Assembly (NCBI RefSeq): GCF_017052585.1
Contig: NZ_JAFFHZ010000001.1
Location: 930,001 to 994,000 of the forward strand
DNA: 64,000 bases
Source of the DNA: Paenibacillus apiarius
GTDB taxonomy: Bacteria > Bacillota > Bacilli > Paenibacillales > Paenibacillaceae
Reading direction: 5' to 3'
A program made the translations under genes and the position numbers. Each line of letters starts with the position of its first letter. The first letter of the stretch is position 1. Positions 34,715 to 42,506 of this stretch are shown piece after piece. Under the pieces are notes generated by a model, which had not been told where the DNA came from, ran no database searches, and saw only the letters and a program-made list of their open reading frames with translations.

Positions 34715-35482
34715 TCATTTCCGTGCCTCGAACGTGAACATTTGCGTCTCGCGAGCTGGCTTGGCACCGAACTCGTAATCGGCCGAGCATACAATGTCGT
34801 TAAATCCGACGCTCTCCAGCAGCAGCTTGAGCTCCTCGACTCCGTACCATCGCAGCGCGAACCGCTGCAGCTCCGTCTGTATTAATTTTCCTTCCCGCCA
34901 TTTTTCATATTTTAAATAAGACACCTGATGTTGATGGAGAAAATCAACCTCGACCACTTTTTGCTCCATTGTAATCAGATCTCCGTATGGCAGCACATGG
35001 GTCGTCGTATGGACATTGCCGATAGAAAAATCAATGCCACTATAATCAGGCAGAAAAATGTCGACAATAAAACGGCCCCCTGGCACAAGATGCTCATATA
35101 TGCATTTCAATGCATGAATTGACTCTTCCCGCTTTTCGATGAGCAAAAAGGTGCCGGCAGGCATTATGATCGCTTCATAATTATGCGGCAAGGAAAACTG
35201 CTGTAAGTTGCCTTCATATAAATCGGCGTGCAAGTTGCGTTCCGCCATCCGTGTCCGACACACAGCCAGCATCTCCGCGGAATAATCGATGCCATCCACC
35301 TTCATCCCGGCTTCCAGCAACGGAATCAGCATGCGGCCGGTGCCGATTCCAGCCTCCAATATGCGACCACTGCAGGTGCGCAGCCGTTCACGGTAATATT
35401 CAATGTCTCCATTAATGGAATGTCCGACCGGTTTCGTAAAATCATAAACTTCCGCACTAAGTTCCCCGTAATAGCTGAACAT
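34715..35482 (-). CDS. Class I SAM-dependent methyltransferase
   Basis: 255 residues. Motif I is ILEAGIGTGRMLIPLLEAG and motif II GIDYSAEM, with the usual post-motifs (NYEAIIMPAGTFLLI, LVPGGRFIVDIFLPD). The C-terminal part is beta-rich and ends TQMFTFEARK. The substrate cannot be told; small-molecule methyltransferases of this kind are common in Paenibacillus. Single gene with AGGGAAAG before ATG. Confidence 0.85.
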   Translation of the reverse strand: MFSYYGELSAEVYDFTKPVGHSINGDIEYYRERLRTCSGRILEAGIGTGRMLIPLLEAGMKVDGIDYSAEMLAVCRTRMAERNLHADLYEGNLQQFSLPHNYEAIIMPAGTFLLIEKREESIHALKCIYEHLVPGGRFIVDIFLPDYSGIDFSIGNVHTTTHVLPYGDLITMEQKVVEVDFLHQHQVSYLKYEKWREGKLIQTELQRFALRWYGVEELKLLLESVGFNDIVCSADYEFGAKPARETQMFTFEARK

Positions 35483-35672
35483 GTTCTTTCCCTCCGTTAT
35501 TTGAGGAACGGAAGAACGGTTATTTTAAGAACGTGATTGCTCTCAACTCTTCCGCACCTTGAATAAAATATTCGCTTGCAAAGAGCTGACTGTCATGTGA
35601 ATCACTCACTTTCTTCGGAAATATTTAACAGCATACTAGATTGTTAGACAAGATGCAAACCAAAAATTACCA

Positions 35673-36350
35673 CTACACGTCTGTTTCTTTGATAATGAGG
35701 CCAAACGTTCTGGACAACACGACCGCTTGCTCCGGGGAAATCATGCAGCCCTGCAGATCTTCCAGCGTTGCGCCCAAGCCATTGAAGCGGCAGGTGCTTA
35801 GATCGATTCCCGCTAATTTAGTGCCTGACATTTGAGCTTGATCCAGATTTGATTCGCATAACTCCACTTTTGTTAATTCCGACCTGTAAAAATCGGCGTT
35901 GCATAAGGACGAGTGTTCGAATTTCACCTGCTTGCAGTTGGCAAAGCGAAAGGTCGCAAAATCCGCGGAGCAATTATGAAACAATACATTTCGCAAAGTC
36001 GATCCAAGCAAATTCAGCCCCAACATTTTGCAGTCATTCATTTCCACTCTGTGCATGATTGCGTCACTTAAATCTATATTAGACAGGTCACATTTTTCAA
36101 AAATAACGTCTGTTAATTCAAGCTTATGAAGGCTGAGTTGCTCAAACGTCACATTTTTAAAGATAACTTGGTCAAAACAGACTCTTTCAGCAACCTGATG
36201 TCCGATCACTTCATTTTCGACAATCCCAATCTGAAACAGCTCTTCGGTATAGATCTCCCTATCCGTAAAATCGAGCTTGTCCAGCTGTTCTAACTCCTTG
36301 GGTAATCTAGGCGGTGAAACAACGGTGTTCTTCTGTTTTTTCTTATCCAC
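35673..36350 (-). CDS. Pentapeptide-repeat protein
   Basis: 225 residues from GTG 36350, chosen for AAGGAG 9 bases upstream; an ATG 26 codons earlier has no such site. From about residue 60 the sequence follows the A(D/N)LxX pentapeptide pattern (VIFEKCDLSNIDLSDAIMHR, SSLCNADFYRSELTKVELCE, SNLDQAQMSGTKLAGIDLST), which folds as a right-handed quadrilateral beta helix. Some members mimic DNA and protect gyrase, others are structural; nothing here decides. No signal peptide. Confidence 0.82.
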   Translation of the reverse strand: MDKKKQKNTVVSPPRLPKELEQLDKLDFTDREIYTEELFQIGIVENEVIGHQVAERVCFDQVIFKNVTFEQLSLHKLELTDVIFEKCDLSNIDLSDAIMHRVEMNDCKMLGLNLLGSTLRNVLFHNCSADFATFRFANCKQVKFEHSSLCNADFYRSELTKVELCESNLDQAQMSGTKLAGIDLSTCRFNGLGATLEDLQGCMISPEQAVVLSRTFGLIIKETDV

Positions 36351-36664
36351 GCTTGCATCTCCTTGCCTCTTGATAGTTGTGCACAAAAAGATTCGCTCAA
36401 ACAAAGACAGTTTTGTTTGCCCCAACAATCCCTTTGCTTCATTCTCCCCTTCCTTCAGAAAATGCCAGTCCGATGCTCGACTCCAGTGTACTTCCTTCTA
36501 TCAAATAGAATCATCGCGTCGTATCCATATGTAATAGAGCATGTCATTTCTCCTCAGCTTTATCCTATCCTGACGGCATGGGAGAATGGAGCTAAGCCCC
36601 ATTATATAATGTTGCTGAAAGATAGCAAATGGCCACCATTCTGAATGAAGAGGAAAGGTGACGC
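36351..36664. other. Intergenic region with a shared 17-base motif
   Basis: No supportable gene. Contains TCTCCCCTTCCTTCAGA (36443-36459), a near-identical copy of motifs at 14662 and 60241. It leads directly into the hairpin repeat copy B. Confidence 0.5.
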
Positions 36665-36853
36665 CGAGCTGCATTTGTGCAGTTGCTCTTGCGAAATCCA
36701 GCTCTTTTTGGCGTTTGAGCTGCAAATGTGCAGTTCAACGGGAGGATATTACGATTATTTGTGCGATAACGTGAAAATGTACTGCACATTCGCAGAACAG
36801 CATGATGAAAACCGCAAAAAGGGAACTTTCAACTGTACAATTGCAGTTGGAGC
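36665..36853 (+). repeat. Dispersed intergenic hairpin repeat, copy B
   Basis: Opposite-orientation homologue of 14296-14485. Four palindromic boxes of the type CTGCATTTGTGCAG are spaced over 190 bases. Conservation is concentrated in the boxes, as in structured RNA or protein-bound DNA, and the intervening bases vary. Lies between a pentapeptide-repeat gene and the tRNA operon terminator. Confidence 0.75.
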
Positions 36854-36932
36854 GCAATTATTCGACCAGACATAAATAGGCTCTAAGCGATTCTGTCATC
36901 GTTGTTTGCTGACTGAAGGACAAAATTCAATT

Positions 36933-36965
36933 AAAAAAAGCCTTGGAAAAACCAAGGCTTAAAAA
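36933..36965 (-). terminator. Terminator of the tRNA operon
   Basis: Minus-strand stem AAGCCTTGG with a T5 loop and a T7 tail, about 200 bases after tRNA-Gly. A run of A on the other side makes it usable in both directions. Confidence 0.85.
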
Positions 36966-37006
36966 GGGTAAAGGTTATGAAGAAAAAATTGGTCCTGACA
37001 ACAAGT

Positions 37007-37031
37007 TGCTCTTGGAGCGGGTGATGGGAAT
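37007..37031. repeat. Duplicated tRNA-Gly 3' end (attachment-site-like), distal copy
   Basis: 25 bases identical to 37160-37184, which is the 3' end of tRNA-Gly (T-arm half, acceptor, CCA) plus six flanking bases. The flanks do not match, so it is not a degraded whole tRNA. 128 bases lie between the copies. Confidence 0.75.
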
Positions 37032-37165
37032 ATTCAACATCTGATTCTAAATGAGCCTTCGACTCGCTTAGAGGTAATGTTGACGCGCGCCCTACTTTGG
37101 GTATTTCACCGAAGTATTTACGGGCGGCCGAACCCTTGGGTTCGCTTCCTATCCCATAATGCTCT

Positions 37166-37239
37166 TGGAGCGGGTGATGGGAATCGAACCCACGCCGGCG
37201 GCTTGGGAAGCCGCTGTTCTACCATTGAACTACACCCGC
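37166..37239 (-). tRNA. tRNA-Gly (anticodon CCC)
   Basis: 74 bases including encoded CCA. Acceptor GCGGGTG pairs with CACCCGC; anticodon stem GCGGC/GCCGC holds the loop TTCCCAA, giving CCC; the T-arm reads GTGGG TTCGATT CCCAT. Follows tRNA-Pro on the same strand. Its 3' end is duplicated downstream. Confidence 0.95.
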
Positions 37240-37304
37240 AAATTACAAAAACACACTCTAGCTAAGAATAACGCAGACTGGAGTGTGTGACAGTTAGAAA
37301 TTCA

Positions 37305-37381
37305 TGGTCGGGACGACACGATTTGAACATGCGACCCCTTGGTCCCAAACCAAGTGCTCTACCAAGCTGAGCTACGTCCCG
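37305..37381 (-). tRNA. tRNA-Pro (anticodon TGG)
   Basis: 77 bases including CCA. Acceptor CGGGACG, D-arm TAGCTCAGCTTGGTAGAGCA, anticodon stem CTTGG/CCAAG with loop TTTGGGA (anticodon TGG). First gene of a two-tRNA minus-strand unit; a short inverted repeat lies between the two tRNAs (about 37249-37291). Confidence 0.96.
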
Positions 37382-37492
37382 ACAGACGTTAAGGTGTCAA
37401 CAACTAGTGACAACATTGAATATATCATATTTAACGCCATTACGCAAGCAATTTCTTGCAATTATATATTCCAGTCTCTCGATCACACCTTC

Positions 37493-38155
37493 TTAATTAT
37501 CGACGAGCCCATGCTCAAGCGCGTAACGTGTCAATTGGACTCGATTCTCGAGGTGAAGCTTTTGCAAAATATTTTTCAAGTGATTTTTCACGGTATGCTC
37601 GGACAGCGAAAATTGCGCAGCAATTTCTTTATTGGATTCGCCCTTCGCCACCCGCTCCAATATTTCACGTTCACGTGAAGTAAGCGGTGTCGCTGCCGGA
37701 GGCTTATTCGGCCCTTTGGGCGAGAACTCCTGCAGGATGCGGAAGGCAAGCTCCTTCGACATTGGCGCTTCGTCTATGGCGATGGCGCGCAAATATTCAT
37801 GCCATGCCGAAGGCTGCAAGTTTTTGAGCAAATAGCCCTGCGCCCCTTTTTTCAACGCTTCGAATAAATGGGTAATATCATCGGATACCGTTACCATTAC
37901 AATTTTAACATAGGGGAATCGCTCTTTAATGCGCTTGGTCGCTTCTAGTCCGTCCATCATCGGCATCGAGATGTCCATCAAAATCAAATCAGGCATTACC
38001 GTTTCCGTCATAGCGAGCGCTTCTTCGCCATTTACCGCTTCGCCAACGATAATAAAGGAAGGATCGATGGACAAAATGTCACGCATTCCTTCACGGGCAT
38101 GCGCATGGTCGTCTGCAATAAGTACGCGAAATGCGTTTTCCGGCAGCGAATTCAT
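37493..38155 (-). CDS. NarL/LuxR-family response regulator
   Basis: 220 residues from ATG 38155 with AAGGAGG 8 bases upstream. The receiver domain has the acidic pair in VLIADDHAHAREGM and the phospho-acceptor Asp in PDLILMDISMPMMDG; the C-terminal LuxR helix-turn-helix is LTSREREILERVAKGESNKE then SEHTVKNHLKNILQKL. Partner of the histidine kinase encoded 23 bases upstream. Resembles the DegU/LiaR/VraR branch; target genes are not visible here. Confidence 0.93.
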   Translation of the reverse strand: MNSLPENAFRVLIADDHAHAREGMRDILSIDPSFIIVGEAVNGEEALAMTETVMPDLILMDISMPMMDGLEATKRIKERFPYVKIVMVTVSDDITHLFEALKKGAQGYLLKNLQPSAWHEYLRAIAIDEAPMSKELAFRILQEFSPKGPNKPPAATPLTSREREILERVAKGESNKEIAAQFSLSEHTVKNHLKNILQKLHLENRVQLTRYALEHGLVDN

Positions 38156-38178
38156 AAATAAAACCTCCTTTTTGTCTG

Positions 38179-39018
38179 TCACGCTTCTGGCCTTGATTCT
38201 TTGCATACGCGCAGCACGGTTGTCTGCTGCGCCACACGTTCCACATGCAAGCTCCAGCCCATGTTGCGAGTGCGATCCCGGAGCATTTTCAAGCCGTACT
38301 TGCCCGATTCGGCGAACGGATCGCTGCTGAAGCCGACTCCGTCATCCCGCACTTCGCAGTAAAATCCGCCGGGGCTCTGTTCCCCTATGACCTGAACCGT
38401 CTGCGCATCCGCGTGCTTGCGCACGTTCGTCAGCGCCTCCCGAACACAGGAGAACAGCGCGATTTTCTCCTTAATCGAGAGCGCTTCCTCCGGTAAATTC
38501 CATCGGACTTCGACCTGCCACTCCGTATCCTTCTTGCTGTCTTCAATCATGTGCATCAATTGCAAAGACCAAGAGAAATCCGCCTCTTGAGGCGCCGTTC
38601 TCAGGTTGGCAATCGCTTGGCGCACATCGTCATAGACGTGGCGCACCGTCTGGCGCAGCTTGTCCAGCTGGTCGCGCTTTTCTTCCGTAGACGCGGCCTC
38701 CAGCCGATCGATTTTGACAGACAACATGAACAACGATTGCGAGATTCCATCATGAAGCTCCTGGGCCAAACGCTCCCGTTCTTCCAGCGCCGCCTTGGTC
38801 TGCTGCTCCCTGCGCAGAGTCGCCTGCGTATCGTCCAGCAGCTTGAACAATCTGGTCAGCAGCGTGGCAGACACGATGAAGACGATGACCGGGGCAAGAA
38901 TATTTCCCATATCCATCGATAGATAGGGCAGCAGGAAGGAGTGACGAACATACTCCCATAAGCCGATCGTAATCGTCGGTATCCATAAGATGAGTCGTTT
39001 AATCATTTTGTCGCTCAC
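38179..39018 (-). CDS. NarL-type sensor histidine kinase
   Basis: 279 residues from GTG 39018 (AGGAGAAG upstream). Two membrane segments at the N-terminus (about 5-50) with almost no extracellular loop, then a HisKA_3 dimerisation domain with the phospho-acceptor His in ERLAQELHDGISQSLFMLS, and a HATPase domain (REALTNVRKHADA, EVRDDGVGF, GLKMLRDRTRNMG). The lack of an outside sensory domain is like LiaS/VraS intramembrane-sensing kinases, though no liaF-like gene is adjacent. It phosphorylates the following response regulator. Confidence 0.92.
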   Translation of the reverse strand: MSDKMIKRLILWIPTITIGLWEYVRHSFLLPYLSMDMGNILAPVIVFIVSATLLTRLFKLLDDTQATLRREQQTKAALEERERLAQELHDGISQSLFMLSVKIDRLEAASTEEKRDQLDKLRQTVRHVYDDVRQAIANLRTAPQEADFSWSLQLMHMIEDSKKDTEWQVEVRWNLPEEALSIKEKIALFSCVREALTNVRKHADAQTVQVIGEQSPGGFYCEVRDDGVGFSSDPFAESGKYGLKMLRDRTRNMGWSLHVERVAQQTTVLRVCKESRPEA

Positions 39019-39129
39019 GGCGCTTCTCCTCCTAACCCAAACAATAAAAGCATGAGGCACATCCTAAGAAGGACCTTCATGCTTCAGTGAAGTTGCCGCA
39101 ATGATGTCACAGCCACATTCCCAGTGACT

Positions 39130-40125
39130 CTACTGCGGTGGAGCTGTTGACTCTCGTACTATGATTTCTGGATTAAGCTTCAACGTAGTGCTGCGTTTGT
39201 TCACGCCATTGATTTGTTTCATCAGCACATCTACCGCCATTTTGCCCATTTGTACGGCAGGTTGGCGAATGGTCGTCAATCTTGGCCTTAGCTCGGAAGC
39301 CAGCGCTTGATCGTCATAGCCAATGACGGATATGTCGTCCGGAATCCGGAGGCCCGCTTGCCGCAGCGCATTGACAGCGCCGATCGCAGTGAAATCGTCT
39401 GCAGCGAACAGCCCGGTCGGCAGATCACCTTGCGCCAACCATTTTTGCACGACTTCATATCCGGATTGAATAGTGAATTCTCCTGGTTCGAGGGAGAATG
39501 GCTCCAGCCCCTCCTCTTTCAGCGCCTGCATGAAACCCCTTTCACGTTCGGTTGCACTCAGGAAATATGGCGGCCCTTGAATATGGGCGATCGATCGGTG
39601 CCCCAAATCAATAAGATGCTTTGCCGCTTCATATCCTCCCTTGAAGTTATCGACCGTCACACTTGACACTGCCGGATGATTCTTTTGGTTATCGATAAGC
39701 ACAAAAGGAATTTTACGTTTTTTCAACTCCATCACGTAAGGCTCTTCATCAACGGCTGCTAATATGAGCAGGCCATCTACGCGATCCTCCTGAATGAGAT
39801 AGCTCCCCGCCCCCTCCTCCAAGGGATGGTTGGCTACGGACAAGGCCAAATAGTATCCATGATCCCGCAAAAGAACCGACACCGTCTGCACGATATTGTC
39901 CAAATATGAATCCTGTAGCGTAGTTACGATCATTCCGATTACGCCTGTTTTTCCTTTCGCTAAGCTGCGTGCCGCCGCATTGGGATGATAGTCCAGTTCT
40001 TTCATCGCCTGCAGTACCTTTTGACGATTTTTCTCTCGAACGGTACTTGCGTTGTTCAAGACACGGGATACCGTCACAACGGACAAGCCAGCTTTTTTGG
40101 CCACATCAAAAATACTGACTTTCAT
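39130..40125 (-). CDS. LacI-family transcriptional regulator
   Basis: 331 residues from ATG 40125. N-terminal helix-turn-helix MKVSIFDVAKKAGLSVVTVS-RVLNN, hinge YHPNAAARSLAKGKTGVIGM, then a periplasmic-binding-like effector domain (GLFAADDFTAIGAVNALRQA, DDISVIGYDDQALASELRP-RLTTIRQP). It probably responds to a sugar; no transport or catabolic genes are adjacent, so its regulon lies elsewhere. The AT-rich upstream region (40126-40351) separates it from the divergent ybjQ-like gene. Confidence 0.92.
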   Translation of the reverse strand: MKVSIFDVAKKAGLSVVTVSRVLNNASTVREKNRQKVLQAMKELDYHPNAAARSLAKGKTGVIGMIVTTLQDSYLDNIVQTVSVLLRDHGYYLALSVANHPLEEGAGSYLIQEDRVDGLLILAAVDEEPYVMELKKRKIPFVLIDNQKNHPAVSSVTVDNFKGGYEAAKHLIDLGHRSIAHIQGPPYFLSATERERGFMQALKEEGLEPFSLEPGEFTIQSGYEVVQKWLAQGDLPTGLFAADDFTAIGAVNALRQAGLRIPDDISVIGYDDQALASELRPRLTTIRQPAVQMGKMAVDVLMKQINGVNKRSTTLKLNPEIIVRESTAPPQ

Positions 40126-40351
40126 TAGCCTTCTCTCCTCATAGCTTCGTCGTATTGGATAGGCTTGCAACATCTAGTATAAATAATAACGAATTTAAAG
40201 CGTTATTCCAATAAATTTGAATATACTTTTTCATTCATTAAATCCTTGAAACGAAATGAAGCGGCTCCCGTATGATTATAAAAACAGTATCCTCAGGACA
40301 CCCTTACCTTAGTTAACAACTTCTTAAAGGGGAAAAGGAGATGAGCGTTCC

Positions 40352-40678
40352 ATGATCGTAGTGACAACAGAGCGTATCGCAAATTATGAAGTGACTGAAG
40401 TAATGGGCACGGCCTTCGGCGTAGTCGTGCGCGCCCGCGGAATCGGCGGAGATATTATGGCGTCGTTAAAAGGCTTGGTCGGCGGCGAAGTAAAGCAATA
40501 TACGCAAATGATTGAAGACGCGCGCCGTCAGGCCATGGACCGCATGATTGAGAACGCGCATGCAATGGGCGGAGACGCCATCACGATGATGCGCTTCGAC
40601 AGCGGCGATGTCGGCCAGAATATGAGCGAAATTGTAGCCTATGGAACCGTCGTCAAGCTGAAGCCGGTGCATGCATGA
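40352..40678 (+). CDS. YbjQ/UPF0145 family protein
   Basis: 108 residues, MIVVTTERIANYEVTEVMGT, with VVRARGIGGDIMASLKGLVG-GEV and a helical segment (ARRQAMDRMIENAHAMGGDA) followed by AYGTVVKL. This family forms pentameric beta rings and is sometimes called a heavy-metal-binding domain, on thin evidence. AAGGAG lies 12 bases upstream. The stop overlaps the next start by ATGA. Confidence 0.92.
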   Translation: MIVVTTERIANYEVTEVMGTAFGVVVRARGIGGDIMASLKGLVGGEVKQYTQMIEDARRQAMDRMIENAHAMGGDAITMMRFDSGDVGQNMSEIVAYGTVVKLKPVHA

Positions 40679-40938
40679 CGACGGCACTCAATGTTCTAGT
40701 GGCGGCCCTCATCATATACGGGCTTCCTCTGCTTGGTCTAATCATTCTTATTATTATCGGCAAGAAATATTTTGATAAGCGTTATAAGCAATACGATAAT
40801 CCGCTGGATGCAATCGGAGTGAACGGTGATTTCGTCCCTACGAAAGAAGTCTTCATCGACCCTCGTGACGGCTTCAAATACCAAGTGTACTACAATCCCA
40901 AGTCGGGAGAGCGCAAATATGTGCGCGTGAACCAATAA
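40675..40938 (+). CDS. Single-span membrane protein coupled to ybjQ-like gene
   Basis: 87 residues: an N-terminal membrane segment (about 5-29, ALNVLVAALIIYGLPLLGLI), then a basic stretch (KKYFDKRYKQYDN) and a cytoplasmic domain, FVPTKEVFIDPRDGFKYQVY-YNPKSGERKYVRV. Translationally coupled to the YbjQ protein, so the two may act together at the membrane. The family is not known to me by function. Confidence 0.75.
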   Translation: MTTALNVLVAALIIYGLPLLGLIILIIIGKKYFDKRYKQYDNPLDAIGVNGDFVPTKEVFIDPRDGFKYQVYYNPKSGERKYVRVNQ

Positions 40939-40944
40939 TAAATA

Positions 40945-40980
40945 ACCGCCCTCCTCTCCGGTACCGGAGAGGAGGGCGGT
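40945..40980. terminator. Perfect 36-base palindrome terminator
   Basis: A perfect 18+18 palindrome centred on GGTACC. On the minus strand it is followed by TTATTTATTATT, so it mainly serves the convergent aldolase gene; on the plus strand there is no T tract. Confidence 0.75.
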
Positions 40981-40996
40981 CGCTGTATAGGTTACG

Positions 40997-41977
40997 TTAT
41001 GATTCCGAACGTTTCTGACTCTTCTGGTTGAAATTCACTTCCGGCGTCGTCATCTGATCATAGAATTCCAAATATTTGTCCCGATCCTCCGATGCTAACA
41101 GGGCCATGGCCGAGCGCGGATGCTCGTCAAGCGTACCCGTGACGAGGTAAGGGATCAGATATCCCCACTCCCATTTCTCGCGCGTCTGCAGCATGAAGTT
41201 CTCGATAAAGCCCAGCACCGAACGCATTTGATACTTGCTGTTCTTCAAGTGAGTCAGCAGCAGCTCCGTAGGACAGTTCCCCGCGCCCCGGCCCATGCCA
41301 TACACCGATGCATCCAGCATTTCAACACCGATTTCCGCCGCAACGAGCGTATTCGAGAAAGCAAGCTGCATATTATTGTGCGTGTGCACGCCAAGCCGTT
41401 TATTCGGCAGATGTTCTTTAAATTTGTTTACCAGGTAATGAATATCATTATGATCAAGGCTGCCGTAAGAATCAACGACGTAGACCACATCGACCGGACT
41501 TTCTTTAATCATGGCGAATGCTTCCACCAAGTCGTTCTCCATTACATTGGACAGCGCCATAATATTCAACGTCGTCTCATAACCGCGTTCATGGAACACG
41601 TTCACCAGATCGAGCGCTTTGTCGACATCCTTAATGTAGCAAGCAATACGGATTAAGTCGAGCAGGCTCTCGCTGCGCGGCAAAATGTCGTTCTCGTCCA
41701 CGCGGCCGATGTCAACCAGCGCCGACAGCTTCGTGGTGCCTTTTTGCGGAATGACTTTTTTCAAGAAATCGTCATCCAAAAATCGCCAAGGACCTGCTTC
41801 GTCAGCGCCCTTCAACAGCTTCGGCGAATTTTTGTAGCCAATTTCCATATAATCGACGCCTGCTTCATTCAATGAGGCATACAGGCTTTGCACAAATTCT
41901 ACGCTGAAATCCCAGTTGTTCACAAGTCCGCCATCGCGAATCGTGCAGTCGATAATTTTGCAATGATTCGTTTTCAT
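40997..41977 (-). CDS. DRE-TIM metallolyase / HMGL-like aldolase
   Basis: 326 residues. N-terminal IIDCTIRDGGLVNNWDFSVE carries the family's D-x-T-x-RDG motif; the metal-binding His pair is in LGVHTHNNMQLAFSN, followed by DASVYGMGRGAGNCPTELLL, which matches 4-hydroxy-2-oxovalerate aldolase and HMG-CoA lyase-like proteins. It is a TIM-barrel carbon-carbon lyase or synthase; the substrate is uncertain and no pathway gene is adjacent. ATG after GGAGATAGCGGG. Confidence 0.85.
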   Translation of the reverse strand: MKTNHCKIIDCTIRDGGLVNNWDFSVEFVQSLYASLNEAGVDYMEIGYKNSPKLLKGADEAGPWRFLDDDFLKKVIPQKGTTKLSALVDIGRVDENDILPRSESLLDLIRIACYIKDVDKALDLVNVFHERGYETTLNIMALSNVMENDLVEAFAMIKESPVDVVYVVDSYGSLDHNDIHYLVNKFKEHLPNKRLGVHTHNNMQLAFSNTLVAAEIGVEMLDASVYGMGRGAGNCPTELLLTHLKNSKYQMRSVLGFIENFMLQTREKWEWGYLIPYLVTGTLDEHPRSAMALLASEDRDKYLEFYDQMTTPEVNFNQKSQKRSES

Positions 41978-42169
41978 CCCGCTATCTCCTTTGCAAAAAT
42001 AATTTTCTCTCCATTCTAATGGAAACTTTCACATAAAGCAAAGCAAAATAACCTGTTTTTTGCGATTAATTGAGTCACATCGCCGAACATTCACATAAAA
42101 TATGTATTTTCCATGAGAAAAATCACATGTTTTTACACAAATCATATGATAAGTTCAATTTATTCATAG
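41978..42169. other. AT-rich feo upstream region
   Basis: No gene. TCACAT occurs at about 42030, 42074, 42090 and 42122; the last forms an imperfect palindrome (CATGAGAAAAATCACATG), reminiscent of Crp/Fnr-family sites. Fnr control of feo is known in other bacteria; here it is only a suggestion. Confidence 0.35.
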
Positions 42170-42184
42170 TGATAAAGATTATCA
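42170..42184 (+). promoter_or_regulatory. Fur box upstream of feoAB
   Basis: TGATAAAGATTATCA matches the 7-1-7 Fur box TGATAATNATTATCA at all but one position and lies 58 bases before the feoA start. It predicts iron-repressed transcription of the ferrous-iron operon. Confidence 0.8.
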
Positions 42185-42242
42185 TTCCAACTTGATTGAA
42201 TAGACTTGAAAGCTGCAAACGATAGAAAGAAGGATGATTCCC

Positions 42243-42506
42243 ATGAGCACACAGCCATCGACTGCTGCTGACATCAATACCACTCTAAGTGCGCTTAAAC
42301 CCGGACAACAGGCTTGCATCTGTGATTTGACCCGTGTTCATGCAAGCATATTCCGCCGCTTGCTGGATCTGGGGGTTGAAGAAGGAACTTGCGTGCACAT
42401 GAAGCGCGCCAGCCTGTTCGGCGGACCGCTTACGCTTGAAGCCAACGGACAATTGTTCGGAATCCGGCGGAGCGTTGCCCGGCTTATCGGGGTGACGCAC
42501 CTATGA
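42243..42506 (+). CDS. feoA: Ferrous iron transport protein A
   Basis: 87 residues from ATG 42243 (GAAGGATG 8 bases upstream; an ATG at 42234 lies inside this signal). SH3-like FeoA fold: LSALKPGQQACICDL, RRLLDLGVEEGTCVHMKRAS, and FGGPLTLEANGQLFGIRRS-VARLI. A cytoplasmic partner that modulates FeoB. The stop overlaps the feoB start by ATGA. Confidence 0.93.
   Translation: MSTQPSTAADINTTLSALKPGQQACICDLTRVHASIFRRLLDLGVEEGTCVHMKRASLFGGPLTLEANGQLFGIRRSVARLIGVTHL

Noticed and set aside
37007-37031. Second, degraded tRNA-Gly gene
   Set aside because: Only the 3' terminal part plus flank matches; the rest shows no tRNA-like sequence, so an attachment-site-type duplication fits better.
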